From Acephala macrosclerotiorum (taxonomy: Eukaryota > Ascomycota > Leotiomycetes > Helotiales > Mollisiaceae): a stretch of DNA of 64,000 nt. Position 1 is the first letter of the stretch. The number at the start of each line of letters is the position of its first letter. The notes below the pieces were generated by a model, which was not told the origin of the DNA, made no database searches, and was given only the letters and a program-made list of their open reading frames with translations. A program made the translations under genes and the position numbers. Of the stretch, positions 34,912-47,589 are shown one piece after another. The DNA lies in NCBI GenBank assembly GCA_014904845.1, contig MU119245.1:124001-188000 (forward strand), in the 5' to 3' direction.

Positions 34912-35522
34912 TTTGGCAGTCTTGAAGTGCGTTGCTCAGATGTAGGTGTTTACGACGGAATGGGAACCTCCTTTTGAATTGAGCAGGAGAGTGGGAGCCT
35001 AGATGTGAAAATGCTGGAGCCTGAAGGGATATCGACTTTCTGTCATTGGCATTCGCTACATTTGAAAGGTGATCGACTGCTATGCAGGTGCCTTGCCGAT
35101 GCCGTCATGATGTTTGCGTATTCTACCTCCTCACTCTGTCATAGGCATTGAATTGCCAGACCCAAAGATAGGAGGGAGGGAGGGAGGGTGGTGTGCGTTG
35201 TTCGACAATTGGATTGTAAGTCGAGGATGGTATTGAGCTCTGAGAAGAAGCTCCGGGTGTCGTCATCTCCCTAAATCTCGCTTGTGGGGAAAGGGGAGAA
35301 GAGATGAGTACTGATCAAGAGTAAGTTATTGTTGCTGGAACAAGCTATAAGAGTCTAGCATAGAGACAAACACTATTAAAATTTCAGAGTCTTGCGATCT
35401 AAGCAGGGTCAGTATGTCTCCTCTAAACTAGAAAATTGCAAGAGCCACGTGACATTCGCTTTTTTTTGTACCCCTGAGACGCGCCTGATTTGCCCCACCT
35501 TCCACAAATCAACTCCGACGAC
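34912..35522. other. Intergenic region with a G-rich tract
   Basis: No gene is visible between the oxidoreductase pseudogene and the next CDS. It contains the G-quadruplex-type tract listed separately. Confidence 0.45.
35171..35191 (+). promoter_or_regulatory. Potential G-quadruplex: four GGGA repeats
   Basis: The tract GGAGGGAGGGAGGGAGGGTG has four consecutive G3 runs with single-A loops, among the most stable quadruplex-forming patterns known. It lies about 330 bp upstream of the CDS at 35523 and 260 bp upstream of the pseudogene start. Confidence 0.5.
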
Positions 35523-36546
35523 ATGCTCCAATGGGGAGAACTCATATTCGGTCTACTTCTCGGGCTGCTTATACTTCCGGCAATATACTATCTCCAACAG
35601 CCAGATCCTCAGCCTCCCGCCAGAATGACCGAACCATCGTCTCAAGATCGAGACCAAACCCCACCAGCCTCACCAATCCTCAACACCATCAGCACACCAT
35701 ACGATGAAGCCGAAATTGTTGGCCTCATCACAGAATTGTATGAGCTTTTGGTCAAATTCGCCTATTTCCCTCACGATGCAGTCACATGGCCACCTGAAAA
35801 CGGACAGCCCATCAACGATGCCCTATGCGAGGAACTCCACCTCGATCCCATCATCGCCTCTCTCATGAAGAAATTACCCTACCTGGATAGCGACCTCCGT
35901 TACCACGTTCATCTCTTCCCTGGATCAGAACCATACTCATTCCTCCAAGACGGCGATATTCTCGAGTCTCGAGATCCAGAAAATCTAGCACCGAGGCCAG
36001 GTGAGGAGAGTAAATTGAGACTAGATTATTTGCTTCCGCATGATGTTGCGTTGGCGCATAATTTGAGGGATGGGATGACGTTGGTGTTTGATGTGAAAGA
36101 TAGTACGTTTTTCCCATCTCTTGTAAATCAAACTCTGGCTAATGAAAATCTAGATACTGTGAGAATGTTAGATAGTGCCGATTCACCAGAGTACACGAAT
36201 CCCGAAGGTACGGTTCTGGAACGACCTGATGATCCGAACCATTATCGGAATTATTACACGCAGCATGCACCAACGTATTTCAGACGATTGATTGAGAAGA
36301 TTCAGAAGTTGGACTTGATTCCGGCCGGGACGCAGGGGTTAGGGAGAGAGTATCATGGTGATGAGGATGCTGAAGTTGTAAGTACTGAATTTCGTTTCAT
36401 TGAGTCTAGCTAATGATGAGCAGCGAGATGAAGTGAAGAAAGTCCTCATTGAAACATATGGCTGGCCAGACGAGTTCCGACAGCAGGATTGGGCACTAGA
36501 CATGGAAGAAGTGTGGGACGCAGCCATCAGAAGAGCAACTGACTGA
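35523..36546 (+). CDS. Conserved-looking protein with N-terminal membrane anchor, function unknown
   Basis: Three exons (35523-36102, 36154-36377, 36424-36546) give 308 aa. The ATG at 35523 gives MLQWGELIFGLLLGLLILPA, an N-terminal transmembrane or signal-anchor segment; the upstream in-frame codon at 35490 is TTG. The rest is soluble, with PYDEAEIVGLITELYELLVK, YLLPHDVALAHNLRDGMTLV and a C-terminal helical part ending DWALDMEEVWDAAIRRATD. I recognise no family. Intron phases and codon use look genuine. Confidence 0.8.
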
Positions 36547-36603
36547 ATGTTCTCGCTCACCAAAAATATATACAAGAATCAAACAAATAACAATCAATTA
36601 TTA

Positions 36604-39012
36604 TTACATGCCGACACAATAGTAATAATCAGGCCACAATGCCGAACAATCGTCATCCAGCGCCAAATTCCATGCATAAAATTCATCTAGGGTAATGCCA
36701 TACGCAGTTGCAATATCATAACACCCATCACCCGTCTTCGCCTCATAGAAAACCGTACACCCACTCGCCATGCCCGTCTGTATCGGAGTCGGTGTCGTGA
36801 CCGCTGTAGCTGTTGTCGTCGTTGCTGCAGCAGAAGATGTCGTAGTACTAGCAAGCGGTACCCCATCCACGCAATAGCTGTAATCAGGCCACAGCCCATC
36901 ACAATTCGAGTCAACATATGTATTCAATGCTATGAACTCATCCAACGTGATGTCGAATTCTTGCTCGATGTCCCAGCACGAATCATTTGCTGAAACGGTG
37001 TACCATTCGTAGCAGTATGGGGTAGTGCCAGATGTCGTGGGGCTTGGAGCTGAGATGTAGGAGGATGTTGCTGTGCTGGTGGCGGACTTTGAGCCGGATG
37101 TTGATGTGGTTGTCGTGGCAGGGGTTCTGGTGGATGTTACAGTCGACACGACGGTTCCGTTGACTGCTACGACGCTATTGAGGGTTAGCATGTGCGAATT
37201 CAGTGATTCGATGGAGAACTCGCCAGTAATCATCTCCCAGTATCAGGTTCGAGCAGGCGGAATCGATGGAGGGATTCAGATTAATGAAATCCGAAAAAGT
37301 CAGTCCGAACTTCTCGCAGACGAGGCTGCAGTCGTCTCCGACCTCCACGAGATAGTAGAGACCGCAGTTAGGAATTGTTCCAGAGGGTGTGGGATCTGCG
37401 GGAGTTGCAGTTGTGGTATAGACAGAAGGAACGGCAACGGTAGCTGATGGTGGGACATAAATACCACCTGGAGGACTGTATGCAAAGGTCAGTATTTAAC
37501 TATAATCAAGGCGAAATGTGATGCTTACCCCATACACACAACCGTACCATGCGTGACATGGTCAAGACCAATATAGGGATTCCACGAGTAGAACTGGGCC
37601 TGTGTGAAGTTCGAGAATCCTGCAATCCAGTTTGCAATGTTCTCCGTGTTGTTGTTCCATGCAATGTTGTCGCCGAGGTTGACAACACCAATTGGGCACG
37701 ACAGTGGGACGCAAAGAGTCATGTCAGTCAGTCCACCGCAGTACATATCGGCGTTCGAATTCATGTTATAGAGACCGGCACTGGGAACTTGAAATTGTAT
37801 CGCTGCTTCTTTGCAAGTCAAAGAGGTTGTGTTGCTGATAGTTATGTTTTGAGGGCAGTTGGAAACTGGCATTGGCGTAGCAGGCATGTCGACACCACTG
37901 GGGAGCGCGTCAGTCGGCTCTCGGGATGGTAATTGTGCAGTACTTACTACTCTAGGGCGTTTGAGAAATCGTTTGCTGGGGTAATGGTACTGTCAAGGTC
38001 GCAGTTCGACACCACGTTCGCCCAGATTTGAGCAGTGATATTGCTATTCACGATTAACATCACAATGGCAGCGGGGCGGGGAACTGAGCGCACTCCCAGA
38101 TATCTCCCCACTTGTTCTCCAATCCATACTTGAATGTCTGTCTGCTCAAATTAGCTTTTGGGGCCAGAACTTGACGGCGTCTGACGTACAAGAAGCACGA
38201 CGAACATTGTATCTCCAGAGGATATTCATCAAATTCCAATGGAAGCGGCCATCCATAGTTGTCATCGTCGATTGGATCACCACGTTCCATGTAATAGTCG
38301 AGAGCAGCCAATTGACTGAGCCCGCCACCATCTGTTGCATTTGACCACTCGAATTCGAATGGGCTGTAACATGTACCATTCCCATCTTGAACGTAATCCC
38401 AAGTATCCGCTTGCGCGTCGAAGTAACACTTGTAAGTGTTGTTTGGCCAGGTTGCTGTGTTGTCAAGGACCATTTCTGTGATATTCCAGCTGGATATGCC
38501 GTCAGCAAGAGTGTATCGATGAGGTATTGAGGTTGTTAACGCACGTCTTCTCCACGTCCAAGCAGAAGTCCCCGCTATTGGCGTCTGCCAGGCAAATGAG
38601 CCCGAACTTGTATTGTATGTGGTCTACCCAGGATGAAAAAGTAACGGCTTGAGTATCTATCATCATGGTGATATTACCGCAGCCTTCTTCAACAGCTGTT
38701 GCCAGCTCTGCCAAAGAAGACGTACAGTCCGAGGTGCACATACTAGCCATGGAGGTCGTATTCCAGCCTACGATTGTTAGAATTTCAGGACGCAAGAAGC
38801 ATTCGAAATAGGGATGACGGCTTACCTACAGCTTGAATGCCGTATGTGACAAGCTGAATGATGTCCTCTGGACAGCTGATGGAGGTGTTCAGCGCCGCAT
38901 CGCACGATGTACTTAGGTTGCTCGAAAATATTGACGTTTGCAAGCCGTTGTAGAGCATGGTAGCCATACTCCCAGGCACAAAGGCCGCGAGAAAGAGCAG
39001 CGAGACAGCCAT
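36604..39012 (-). CDS. Secreted multi-LysM protein
   Basis: Eight exons (39012-38826, 38767-38545, 38489-38190, 38141-38094, 38043-37948, 37897-37529, 37475-37224, 37174-36604) give 681 aa. The signal peptide is MAVSLLFLAAFVPGSMA. The N-terminal 285 residues are Cys-rich and Asn-glycosylation-rich without a clear domain. Four or five LysM modules follow, including CGLYYLVEVGDDCSLVCEKF, CYEWYTVSANDSCWDIEQEF and CTVFYEAKTGDGCYDIATAY, separated by Thr/Ser-rich linkers. LysM modules bind chitin oligomers; such proteins protect hyphae or hide chitin from host and competitor chitinases. Intron 7 (37223-37175) must use a GC-AG boundary (GCGAGT..CAATAG) to give the expected Tyr-Cys-Val at the end of a module. 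It shares a promoter region with the chitinase at 40284. Confidence 0.88.
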
Positions 39013-40283
39013 AGTAAGCGAGGAAGGCAACTGGCCATGCCTTTGGGGTAAGAAAAGTAGCAACTCATCGTGTAATAATGGACAAGAAAATTGGGGGGTG
39101 TCGAGAATGGACTGAGATGCGAATTGCAACCAAATCGGACAATACGGATCAAGCTTTGCATGGGGAGGAACAGCGTTCAGGGTTCGGCCCGAGCGAAAGC
39201 ATGGTTGACGTGCAGGTACTCCTCTATATCTAATCTCTAGAAATATACTCGTCTACACAGATATGGAATTAATCAACGGCTTTATCGACACAAAGATCAG
39301 ACGATTGTAAAGTGCCCCGCAAGGTTATCCGAAGCTTTGAAGCGGATTCGCTAGTGCCGGGGAATGTAAGCTTCTATTGACTAACCTTACCTCCGGATCA
39401 CCATGACTTATGGGACCGAAAAAACAACGTCCACTCCTCGTGATTTGTGCTGCAGGTACCACTCGGCCCCTCTTGACACAATGGGCAGTTGAGGAGGGTG
39501 GAAGCTTATTTCACTCTCGAACTCCGGTTAGAACGGCACGCGTCCAGCGCTTGCGCAGAGTAAAGGGGTTGATAATAAGATTATGGATTTGTTAGACCTG
39601 GTTGGGAGGTAGAAAATCTATATGATTTCGGGTGTTGGAGAAAAGAGTTTTCACATCGGCGAGGTTGAATTACACGCCATATGGGGCTAGTCTGTATCGA
39701 GGCTAGTGCTTATATTATGGGCCTCACTTCGCGTGTTTCTCGCGACGTCGACGCGTTTGAACTTCACATCCAAAAAGTCGCAAATGTTTGAGCAAAGCAT
39801 CTCGCTATGAGGCTGAATTTACAGAAAGACAAGTTTGTTTATCCCACGATTCTATGGTATTTACTGAAATTCAGTTTGAAATGTTTGTGTGCTCGACCCC
39901 TCCACATTCATCTTCTTTTGGCCCTGTACCATCTCAAATTCCTTTCCAAGTAGACTCAGGGGTTTGCTTTCTAGTACTATCATGGATTTAACTTGAGATA
40001 TCATATCACCAGGGTCTAGGGGTGAGAGTCGAGTGGTGTGGGTATGGAGGGGTCGGGTTCGGATTCATGCCCCGATTAGAGGTTGTGTGATACTCATCTA
40101 GATCCTGCATTCAACTATTTCCTTGAGAATGGGACATTTGATCGGACGTTGGCCATGATAGTGAGTGGATTCCTCCGATGTTGAGTACTGGCCGTATATA
40201 CCTGATGGCCTCGCAGAGCCCAGCACGACGATTGACACCTCGGCGACAGTTGGCACTGGCTTCGGCTCACGTATCACGACACG
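39013..40283. promoter_or_regulatory. Bidirectional region between LysM and chitinase genes
   Basis: 1,271 bp between divergent start codons. No coding sequence is recognised; a few open frames (for example 39,410-39,595) are short and unsupported. Position implies it carries both promoters. Confidence 0.55.
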
Positions 40284-43200
40284 ATGTTGTTCTCATTCAG
40301 AGCCTTTGCAGCAATCGCTTTTCTCTCTGCCTTTCTTGACCTCTCGGTTGCTCAGGGAACTTGTTCAGATACTACAGATTGTGTTTCTGGTTGCTGCAAT
40401 GGCGAGTTCTGTGGCTTCGGTCCAACTTATTGCGGAACGGGAAACTGCACGAGTTCTTGTGATGCTGTAGCAGAGTGTGGACGTAAGTTGATCCTTCCAG
40501 ATTGGTTGATTAAGACTAATTCTGACCAGCGTACGCTCCTTCTGGCAGCTATGACTGTCCACTCAACGTCTGCTGCTCGCAATATGGCTTCTGTGGTATG
40601 TGCTATCTTGCTCATAAGTAACATGAGGCTCTAGACAACCCTTTAATACATGGTACAGGTACAACAGAAGACTTTTGTGGCACAGGTTGCGTCACAGGAT
40701 GCACTGCCGTCGATGAGCCGTGAGTTATTTCTTCAATTCTTGATGGACACAGGGATGGTATGCAAAGGCAGCAAGTGTTAGCCTATCCCCAAACCACTTG
40801 GGAGCCGAGGCAATACTCAAGTGTCAAGCCTTTCTGTAGTGCTGCTTGCTATTTGAAGTTAGGCAATCATGCCTCCCAATCCTGGACCAGAAAACTTCAC
40901 AGCTTCGCAACAACCGAGAAGAAGTACTGACATGATGTTAGATCTTGCTCAGGAACCTCCAGCGATCAACAGCTAATCGGATACTACGAGAGCTGGTCGT
41001 ACGACCGTCCTTGCGATGCGTGGGCACCCGAGAACATTACCGCGGGCGTTTGGACACAATTGAACTATGCTTTCGCGCTTATTGGCAGCGATTATACGAT
41101 CTCTCAGATGAACAGCTTTGATGCGGAGCTCTACCCGCGCTTCACCAACCTCAAATCGACGACGAGCGGCCTTAAAGTCTTCATCTCAGTTGGCGGTTGG
41201 GCTGCAGGAGGTGCTATTTTCTCAGACATGGTCAGTAGTTCGAGCAGTCGAACGACATTCATCGATTCTGCCATCAAGTTCATGGCCACGTACGGATTCG
41301 ATGGCATTGATGTCGACTGGGAATATCCAGCTGCTTCTGATCGAGATGGAGTGGCAGCCGATACCGCGAACTATGTCACCTTTCTCAAGGAGCTGAAAGC
41401 CGCCTGCGGTACCAAGTATGGAATCAGTGTTACACTACCTTCATCATATTGGTATCTCCAGGGTTTCGACATTGTAGGCATGTCTGACTATGTTGATACC
41501 TTCAACTTCATGTCCTACGATATCCACGGCACATGGGATGGCGACAGCCCTTACACACAGGCCGTTGTTCAGCCACACACCAACCTGTCTGAGATCACAG
41601 TTGGTTTGGATCTACTCTGGCGCAACAACATCGAACCATCAAAGGTGGTTTTGGGCCTTGGTTTCTATGGTCGCTCGTTCACTCTCTCCGATCCTACATG
41701 TACCACACCCGGTTGTCCCTTCAGCGGTGGTGGAGATGCCGGAGAATGCACCCAAACCTCAGGAATATTGTCCAACTCGGAAATTCAGGCTATCATCACG
41801 GAATACGACCTGACACCTGTTTTAAACGAAGAGGCTGCCGTGAAATACATCGTTTGGAACACGAATCAATGGGTATCATATGATGACGAGGAGACGCTCG
41901 AGTTGAAAAGAACATATGCCAACAAGAAATGCATGGGCGGCAGGATGGTTTGGGCATTGGATTTGGATGACCCAAGCTCGGAAACCTCATTGGTCAACCT
42001 TGCTAGCGGCGGCCTCTCAACGATTGGGGATGATGTCTCTCTCAATCCCAGCTATGCAATTTCCAAACTTGAGGCCACAAACAGTCAAAACACCGTCAAT
42101 TTGCTTACTTATTGGAGTGACTGTATGGCAGCCCCCTACTGCAACGACGGCTTCGAACTCGAAACAACCGGTCACGGCAAGGTATACGATGCCGATACTA
42201 ACGCCTACGTCGCTGATGGTTGTCACGGGGGTGGCAATGGATTCAATCGCGCGTTCTGCGTTGAGTCGGATGTTGTCCTTAAGGGCTGTGACTGGTACGG
42301 GAAACCCAAAGGTTGCGGCCAAGGCTGTCCTGCCGGCAAGATCCTCCTCACCCAAAACACGCACATCGGCGGTGCATCTACTGGATGCAAGACTGGCTAT
42401 TACTCGAGCTACTGCTGCGACACCATTTACAGCAACCAGTTGACGACTTGTCCATCGTCCAGTGCCAGCAATCTCTTCACAGGAGGTCTAGGATCAAGCA
42501 TCAATCTCAAAGACACCGCGCTCTACAAGGACAATGACATCGTGGCCACAGTTGACTATTGTAACTACCTTGCCGGAGATTTTGCATTTGTTCTTGCAGG
42601 AGCATATATCCCACATATCATCGCAGGAATCTGGAAGTACCAGCCTCTGCTCGGATCATACTTTTCTCCCCTTTCCAACCTGGTCTACAAACAACAAGAT
42701 CCTACAACATGCACAACAACAACGGTTATCACCACATCAGTCACATATCTTGATACTCCAATCCAGACGAATGTTTGTGATTTTGCGGAATTTCCACAAG
42801 CATGCAATCATTATTCTTCTGTCATTTCTCGCAATGCGGGCTCGATTGGGCCGTTGGATACATTACTCTGCCCAATGACCACCATGGCAAAAAGAACAAT
42901 TAACACAGTTTGGAGTAGGCAGCACAATACGAAATGGCTCTCATGGATTTCCAGTCTGCCTGCAGGCTGGGGAACGAACGCATGCGAACGTGACGAGTAT
43001 CCTCCGATGAGGTTCATGGAAAGCGACTACGACAAACGTTATACGCAATGGATGCGTTTCCTGCCAAAACGCGACAACCAAGGCGGCGGCAAACTGTGGA
43101 TGAACAAGTGCGGGAAAGCTAAGTCTCAAGTCAAGTCCGAAGGGGGACCTATCAACGACAGAACCTGCACCGAGTACAAATCCGTTCTTTACACCATTAC

Positions 43201-43864
43201 CGGCTTCTCGTTGAGATTCGAGAACACCGGACTGGCCAGTGGTAGAATCGCATCCAACCCATGTCTACCCACGATGATCTTGGATGATCCGGGTTTCGCG
43301 TTGATGAACAACGATTTATGGTATGACGACAACGCTCTACTAGGATACAATCCTCTTGAGTACTCCGACCCGCCAGTGAACGCTCTCACAGCGGGATTGA
43401 GCATGCCCAGAAATAGGCCGGCGAAGAGATGGTTAGATCCGGAGGTGCCTATGAATGTCGACTGGAGAGCTCTTGACGATGAGGTTCACGACATACTTTC
43501 ACAGCGTCCTCCTTCCTACTACCCACCAACAGAGAAGCTTCGCGTGGACCCCGAGAAGATTTTGGTGGACGAGGGGAACTCCTCCAGGAAGGCTACTCCA
43601 AAGGAGCTGTGGGAAGCATATGGGTTCTTCAAGTGCAAGTCGCTAGGATGCCCCGACGAACGTAAAGCTGCTGGGCTCTGGGTCGGCGAGGAAGAAACAG
43701 AGAGATTGGTTCAGCCGACTTCAGAGGGTGTGGTGAGCACTACTGTTGCTGCGGGGTCTTTCCCCTCAGCCTCATTTCCAACGACAACTACCGCACCTTC
43801 AAGGGATAAATCTATTCCGCAGACAATGATCACATCTGCAAAGCCAACACCAACGGCAATATAG
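40284..43864 (+). CDS. Secreted chitinase, GH18 with CBM18 modules (killer-toxin-like, subgroup C)
   Basis: Four exons (40284-40482, 40530-40595, 40659-40719, 40942-43864) give 1,082 aa. The signal peptide is MLFSFRAFAAIAFLSAFLDL. Two Cys-rich hevein-type CBM18 modules follow (CVSGCCNGEFCGFGPTYC and CPLNVCCSQYGFCGTTEDFC). The GH18 barrel starts at QLIGYYESWSYDRPC near residue 115; its catalytic signature DGIDVDWE is at about 229-236 with the proton donor Glu236, and it ends near GGRMVWALDLDD. A Cys-rich region and a long C-terminal region (total about 600 residues) follow, as in fungal class V subgroup C chitinases, which resemble the alpha subunit of yeast killer toxin. Intron 3 is long, 222 bp. 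The pairing with LysM is a hallmark of this subgroup. Confidence 0.92.
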
Positions 43865-44148
43865 TACTTCGAAAATTTAATCGTTATTCATTACCTCAAC
43901 TTACGGACATTGAGAAGAGCAGCAGTCTTGCTTACAACGGTGACAAGACCGTCCGAAGGAATTGCTAACCAGACCCATCAGTGAACAGTCCCTAGTCCAC
44001 TAGCCCATCTGAAAACGCCACGCTTCTGTCCTGGACATGCATCAATACTATCAAAAACACTCATTTCGTCGCGACGCCCCTCGGTCGTCTCAATCATTAC
44101 ATCGCTTCGTTTTCACCCCCGATCCGTTGAAAGTCCAGAGGCAAGAAG

Positions 44149-45397
44149 TCAAGGCATGCACACCCCACCTCCCTCAACCCAAACCCTCTTCAGATCTTCC
44201 ACCCTTGCCCTCAAACCCAGATTCTCCTCTTCGAGCCCTCTGCTTTCTCTTTCCAGTCTCCTGATGTGCTTCTTGGCAAGGATCAACACTTCCGCTTTAC
44301 TCACTCTCCTCGCGGCATCTCCATCTCCCCCTCTTCCAGCATCGGAATTGATATGTTCATACCCATCTCCTCCTGGGTATCCTGGGGGGAAAGGAAGAGG
44401 TGCCCCATCCTCTCTAGGAAGAATCGAAAGCAGCAACTCAAATTGTGAGTTCAGCCGATTCCGATATTGCTTTTCAACTTGGTTGTGGTTGCTCCGGGTT
44501 TTCGTGCCTTCCCCTCTTCCAGATTCTACTGTTGAGAACCGCCCAATCCCGACTGAGGACGAGGTATCGGGTCGGTAAGTGCTGGAAGATGTGGAGCGGA
44601 GTCGAGCAGTTGGTTGGTCCATAGACTTTCTCCGTTTCTGATTGTGGTTTCCGAAGGAGGTGGAGGTACTGATTGAGGAGCCTCGACTTCGGGGGTGTCC
44701 CCAGGCTGGTCGTCTAGGTCGAAGCTGCATTTCCGACTGAGGCGCGACTTGAGGTTGGCTTGCCATCACGAGACCTGGTGATGGGAAAGGAGATGTCAAC
44801 GGTGTTTGCGAGGTAGTCATTTCTGGTCTAGGTGTTGGGTCCTCGTTCCCGTTGTAATTAAAATGCGCTGCTTCATCGATGGAGCTCAAGTTCACATAAG
44901 AATTGTCATTCGTGGATGTAACGCTGTATCCATTTTGATACGTCGCTGGAGCTGCGCCGAGGAACGAGTCCTGCGCCGCAAAGGTTCCGCTGTCGATTGA
45001 GTTTTGAATTGATGCAAAAGACTGTTCAAACGGATCGCATGAAGGATCTTGGCATATCGCAGCACTACCGGTAGCTGAGCTAGGCAGAGATTCAAGGTCC
45101 GTGAAAGGACTGTCGTTCGGTGTCCATGTTGCGGGTGGCGAGATCCAATCAGCAGCTGGCTGTTCGAAGCCAGGGGTCAAGTGGAGGTCGCTGAGAAGTG
45201 GCGAAGGATAGGGGTAGACCCTGGTGGCGGGCCAGTTCTATACAACTTGTTAGTCTTGACTACTTCATTGAAATGGAAATGAAAGGTGAAATGAATGAAA
45301 CGAAGGAGATGGCAAGAAGAAAAGGTCGGTTCTTTCCTGCTCGTTCTTCTTCAAGGTCTTGGTGTCTTCAGCCCTTACATTTTCGTTGAAGGTCATT
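44149..45397 (-). CDS. bHLH transcription factor
   Basis: An 18-nt first exon (45397-45380, MTFNEN) and a 142-bp intron lead to exon 2 (45237-44149), which starts NWPATRVYPYPSPLLSDLHL. The total is 368 aa. The basic region and helix 1 are at residues about 250-280 (RSNHNQVEKQYRNRLNSQFE), the loop is long, Gly/Asp/Pro-rich and about 35 residues, and helix 2 (RRVSKAEVLILAKKHIRRLE) continues into a leucine-containing coiled coil. The basic region has the His-Asn-x-x-Glu-x-x-Tyr-Arg pattern of E-box or SRE binding factors. The N-terminal half is disordered, Ser/Thr/Pro-rich. Its 3' end faces the chitinase; a regulatory link to it is only a guess. Confidence 0.88.
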
Positions 45398-45972
45398 GCT
45401 TTGCTTCAATGAAATGGTTGGTTCAAATGAGTATCGTTGAAATCAATCAAGTCTAACAACTTGGATTTTTCCCTCAATTCTGAAGACCGGCCTCGCCATG
45501 TGTAGACATGGCGTGAAGATATAGTGCTCCTAACTCGCGATCACCTGCATGCACATGTCCGATTATCTACACATCCCCAATATTGGCACCATTCACCAAC
45601 CACCAGTGACCAGTAAGCAGGAGAGAAAACCTGGGGAAAGGCTCCGACCTGCGGAAGGACCTACTAGAATCGGCTGTCTATTTTACAATTAACAATCAGC
45701 TGTTATATAAAGTTTTCGCAATGTGTCTGCGTGCAAATGAAAGAGAGACAGCCACACCTTGGCGGGGTAGCGCTGCTCCTCGAGTCCCCGAACTTTCAAG
45801 CAATAAATGTGAAAAGAAAGAAACAAAAGCAATGTGCCAAGCCACACGTGGAGTTACACTGACTCATGACTCACGACGCGGCATCCGATATCAAAAGCTG
45901 GTGAAGGCCTGGACTCGGCCATCAAAGTTTCTGGTCCTTGACGTCAGCCAAGCAAGCATCACCCCGAATATC
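45398..45972. other. Upstream region of the bHLH gene
   Basis: No gene is recognised. It probably holds the bHLH promoter and 5' UTR. Confidence 0.4.
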
Positions 45973-46251
45973 TCAGCCTTCCTTTGAGACGGCGATATGC
46001 GAACCCTCCCCATTGGCGATCTCGACCGAGGCGGTTTCCCCAGACGAAGATTGCGTCCGGGATGCATCAACATGGAATTCCGAGCCACGAGATCTGCATA
46101 ACAGAGGTGGTTCCGCCTTCTCGGGTGATGTTCGAACGTACGACTTCTGCCGGGAGAGCCCGTAAGCACGCAACTTGCAACCATTGTGTCGGGTGAATTG
46201 AGTTTGGTGGTGGCTTCGCAGGGCTTGGTCATGGTCGAGGTTGGATGTCAT
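45973..46251 (-). CDS. Possible small protein of 92 aa, unknown
   Basis: An uninterrupted frame from an ATG at 46251 begins MTSNLDHDQALRSHHQTQFT and ends GEGSHIAVSKEG. It is hydrophilic, with a Ser/Glu-rich C-terminal half and no membrane segment or motif. Base composition and residue use look protein-like, but there is no family match that I can name. It could equally be a chance open frame. Confidence 0.35.
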   Translation of the reverse strand: MTSNLDHDQALRSHHQTQFTRHNGCKLRAYGLSRQKSYVRTSPEKAEPPLLCRSRGSEFHVDASRTQSSSGETASVEIANGEGSHIAVSKEG

Positions 46252-47589
46252 CTGGTTTCTCTCGGTTAGCTAGTGGATGGATGGAAACCTCTTTTCGAGG
46301 TTTCGAGGCGAGTCACGTGAATGTTTCTTTTCCGTCAACGTGGTTCATCCGTCCTCCGTCCATCTGAAGGGAAAGAGACAGCCTCTCAAGTCGCTTCAAA
46401 CTAGACTTTGTTTAGAGACGTGGAATGAAGGTTTTGATTTTCGAGCAACAAGTGATTAGAGAGAACCACAGCCCAGAATTTGTCGATATGCTGTGATTAT
46501 GGACGCAAGGAAGCGAAAGATCAGGAGGACTTTGATTGTTATTTTGATAAAGGTCCGTGTTGAAAGAGCAGTTCAATGAACAAGGGACAATTGTTTGAGC
46601 AGCAATGAGGAAAGCCGGAGTTCAAAGTAACATGAGATTAATCTCATTCGTGTGAAAGTCAGTCAAGAGACGTTTGAGAGTCTATGCCCTTACAAGTGCT
46701 TAGAAGTGACCCTGTATTCACCCTTGGAGGCTTGGAAGAACGAGGACTAGCAAACTCGTCTAAAGCCATGCTCAACAGCAACGCCAACACTTGCCTCCCG
46801 TATTCCACTAAACAACACGAGCCCCAAGCCCCGATAACCATACACATGTCCTGGTTATTGTTCCAGTCCGTAGCCTCGATATTTTCCAGAACCCTAGAAT
46901 CCCACCGGTCAGCCGGGATGCCAGATGAGCAAAATTCCGACGTACCTTTCCTGTTCTACGATCGTGCTCTGTACCAAGCCAGTTGACCTTATGTTCACAA
47001 GGGTCTGTTCGGTAGTCTGGAACTGAGACCCCAAGCATCCGGCGCTTGCTATTGAACCATTTAAGGTGTCTCTGACAATGCACATCGCTACGATTTGCTT
47101 CTAGTTTGTAACTGTTGTAAAATGTAATGTAGAGGATGTATACATTGAAAGGTCTATACATGGTAACTGGGTAGTTTGGATCGTGGTCTGATGGTGTCGT
47201 ACTTGTGATGTTGGAGTATGATTCGTGGGGCAAACCAAGTTCAGGCGGAGGGGAGAGAGATTCTATGGACGCGAGTAGCGTCGACCAATTTGTAACCCCA
47301 CTCGTATTACCGTATCTTGACATGCAGATGACTAGACAAGTCATAGGTAGTCGGTACCCCGGGCGTTCATGTTCAGAATAGGTCATAAGCCCACAAAAGA
47401 ACAAGCAAGGCTAGGAGATTGAAGTCATTAGTCTTTTAGGCCTTGAAAAGGCTTCCTAGCTGCCTCTATGCCACTGTGATGATGCGACGTGCTTTCGGCC
47501 AGCACAATGACGGCTCGCCCTCCCAAATATAACCCACACCCCGACGCTCGAAGCTCAAGTCAGATCAGCCAACTGAGTTTAATATTAAG
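46252..47589. other. Gene-poor stretch
   Basis: No supported gene. The longest open frame (46,808-47,404, minus) has no domain, signal or intron structure and unusual residue use, so I do not call it. Composition is ordinary until about 47,590. Confidence 0.4.

Noticed and set aside
46808..47404. 198-codon open frame on the minus strand
   Set aside because: No domain, signal peptide or intron structure, and residue composition is unlike neighbouring proteins; likely a chance frame.
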